In this document: one piece after another, positions 5,718 to 6,614 of the stretch | Position numbering within the stretch: position 1 is the stretch's first letter | Layout: the number at the start of each line of letters is the position of its first letter | Assembly: GCA_015492875.1 (NCBI GenBank) | Contig: WGEI01000223.1 | Location: forward strand, 1-6,614 | From: Anaerolineae bacterium | Lineage (GTDB): Bacteria > Chloroflexota > Anaerolineae > Aggregatilineales > Phototrophicaceae | Length of the DNA stretch: 6,614 bases | Direction of reading: 5' to 3' | Translations under genes and position numbers: made by a program | Notes under the pieces: generated by a model | What the model was told of the DNA's origin: nothing | Database searches by the model: none | The model's input: only the letters and a program-made list of their open reading frames with translations

Positions 5718-6614
5718 ATTCTATCTCTAAACGCACTAAATCCTCCCATGTTTCTCGATGCCGCGCAATAGCCCATATGCCCCCTTGAACAACCACTTCA
5801 GCAGGTCTAGGGCGGGCGTTGTAATTACTAGCCATCACCATACCATAAGCCCCTGCAGTCAAAATGGCCAGTAAATCTCCCTCTTGCACGTTGGGCAGTG
5901 CAATATCCCTGCCGATAATGTCTGCAGTTTCGCAGACTGGACCAACGACTTGCTTAGGCGTTACAGCTTCATCGCTGGCATGAACGGGCACAATATGATG
6001 GTACGCTTGGTAAAGCGCTGGACGAATAAGGTCGGACATGCTGGCGTCAACAATGACAAACTGCTGCCCACCCTGTGCTTTCGTATAGAGTACCCGTGTT
6101 ATTAAAATGCCTGCATCCGCTACGATAGAGCGCCCCGGTTCTAATAGCACTGTGTAATCGGATAGCAAAGGTGCAATAGAACGGGCAAATGTTGCAATAT
6201 CTGGCACAGTTTCGTCGGGGCGATACGCGACGGGTAAACCGCCACCGAGGTTCACTGTATGGATATTTGTATAGGGACGGATGATATTTAACGCCTTCTT
6301 CAGCGCTTGTAACGTCGCCTCAGTATCCCCCAATTGGCTACCGATATGTATGTGAATACCTCGAATATCTACATGCGGATACTTGGCCTGTTCTGCTAGG
6401 ATATTGGCGATGACCTCTTCCGTTATCCCAAATTTCACCCCGCCATGCCCAGTCGCAATATAAGGATGTGTATTGGCTGTGATGTTAGGGTTTAAGCGCA
6501 ATGCGACGCAGACTTTGATCGCTTTTTTCCCAGCTAGTTCATTGATAATCTCTAGCTCTCTTACATTCTCAACATTAAACCATCCCACTCCAGTATCTAA
6601 CGCATATTGAATAT
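5716..6614 (-). CDS. lysA: Diaminopimelate decarboxylase (N-terminal part outside the window)
   Basis: PLP-dependent fold-type III enzyme that decarboxylates meso-diaminopimelate to L-lysine, the last step of lysine synthesis. The visible 298 residues run from IQYALDTGVGWFNVEN to the stop at 5716-5718. LysA/ornithine-decarboxylase-family signatures appear in order: RLNPN; the HPYIATGHGGVKFGI block typical of LysA; HIGSQ; the phosphate-binding NLGGGLP; the EPGRSIVADAG block; GPVCETAD with the conserved cysteine of the active site; and GAYGMVMASNYNARPRPAEV near the C-terminus. The family usually has about 400-450 residues, so roughly 100-150 N-terminal residues, including the PLP lysine, lie beyond the right edge. 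The GTG at 6588 is internal: the frame stays open to the edge with LysA-like sequence. The gene converges on the tRNA unit, and its stop lies in that unit's terminator. Promoter and start are not visible. Confidence 0.95.
   Translation of the reverse strand, partial: IQYALDTGVGWFNVENVRELEIINELAGKKAIKVCVALRLNPNITANTHPYIATGHGGVKFGITEEVIANILAEQAKYPHVDIRGIHIHIGSQLGDTEATLQALKKALNIIRPYTNIHTVNLGGGLPVAYRPDETVPDIATFARSIAPLLSDYTVLLEPGRSIVADAGILITRVLYTKAQGGQQFVIVDASMSDLIRPALYQAYHHIVPVHASDEAVTPKQVVGPVCETADIIGRDIALPNVQEGDLLAILTAGAYGMVMASNYNARPRPAEVVVQGGIWAIARHRETWEDLVRLEIE

Noticed and set aside
5884..6105. 73-codon plus-strand frame inside lysA
   Set aside because: It is antisense to a clearly conserved part of lysA and has no recognisable product or start signals.
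1..6614. Mobile elements, CRISPR arrays, attachment sites or a new defence-like system
   Set aside because: No transposase, integrase, phage gene or regularly spaced repeat was seen, and no direct repeat flanks the tRNA genes; all large genes belong to known housekeeping families.

Overview
The window holds ordinary chromosomal housekeeping genes from a free-living bacterium: uvrB (UvrABC repair), lysA (meso-diaminopimelate/lysine route), formylation-type initiator tRNA features and strong AGGAGG-type ribosome binding sites. The tRNA genes do not encode CCA, base composition is moderate, and the UvrB promoter carries a GAAC-N4-GTTC SOS box of the type known from Firmicutes. I cannot assign the phylum from sequence alone. 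The protein style is compatible with Chloroflexota (Anaerolineae-like), but that is a guess.

Layout, left to right. A metal-dependent amidohydrolase of the YtcJ/Amidohydro_3 type (1-1461, 5' end outside the window) is followed after 37 bases by a thiol peroxidase gene, tpx (1499-2011), with a near-perfect Shine-Dalgarno. A hairpin plus T-run at 2039-2080 probably ends that transcript. Next comes an M29-family metalloaminopeptidase (2112-3215), whose true start is 60 bases downstream of the longest open frame. A GC-rich inverted repeat (3231-3255) separates it from the convergent uvrB (3265-5286, minus strand).

The intergenic stretch 5287-5532 is the most informative part. On the minus strand it carries the uvrB ribosome binding site, a near-consensus LexA/DinR-type operator at the expected transcription start, and a -35/-10 pair with 17-base spacing. 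On the plus strand it holds a 31-codon coding-like remnant and then a strong promoter (TTGACA-17-TAGGAT) driving two tandem CAT-anticodon tRNA genes: initiator tRNA-fMet, then an elongator tRNA-Met (or possibly tRNA-Ile2). A clear intrinsic terminator closes the tRNA unit. Its T-run contains the stop codon of the convergent lysA (5716 to beyond the right edge, minus strand).

The genes do not form one pathway: they cover oxidative stress (tpx), peptide turnover (M29 peptidase), DNA repair (uvrB), translation initiation (tRNAs) and lysine/cell-wall precursor synthesis (lysA). I saw no mobile element, CRISPR array or evident new multi-gene system. The points worth a second look are regulatory and RNA-level.
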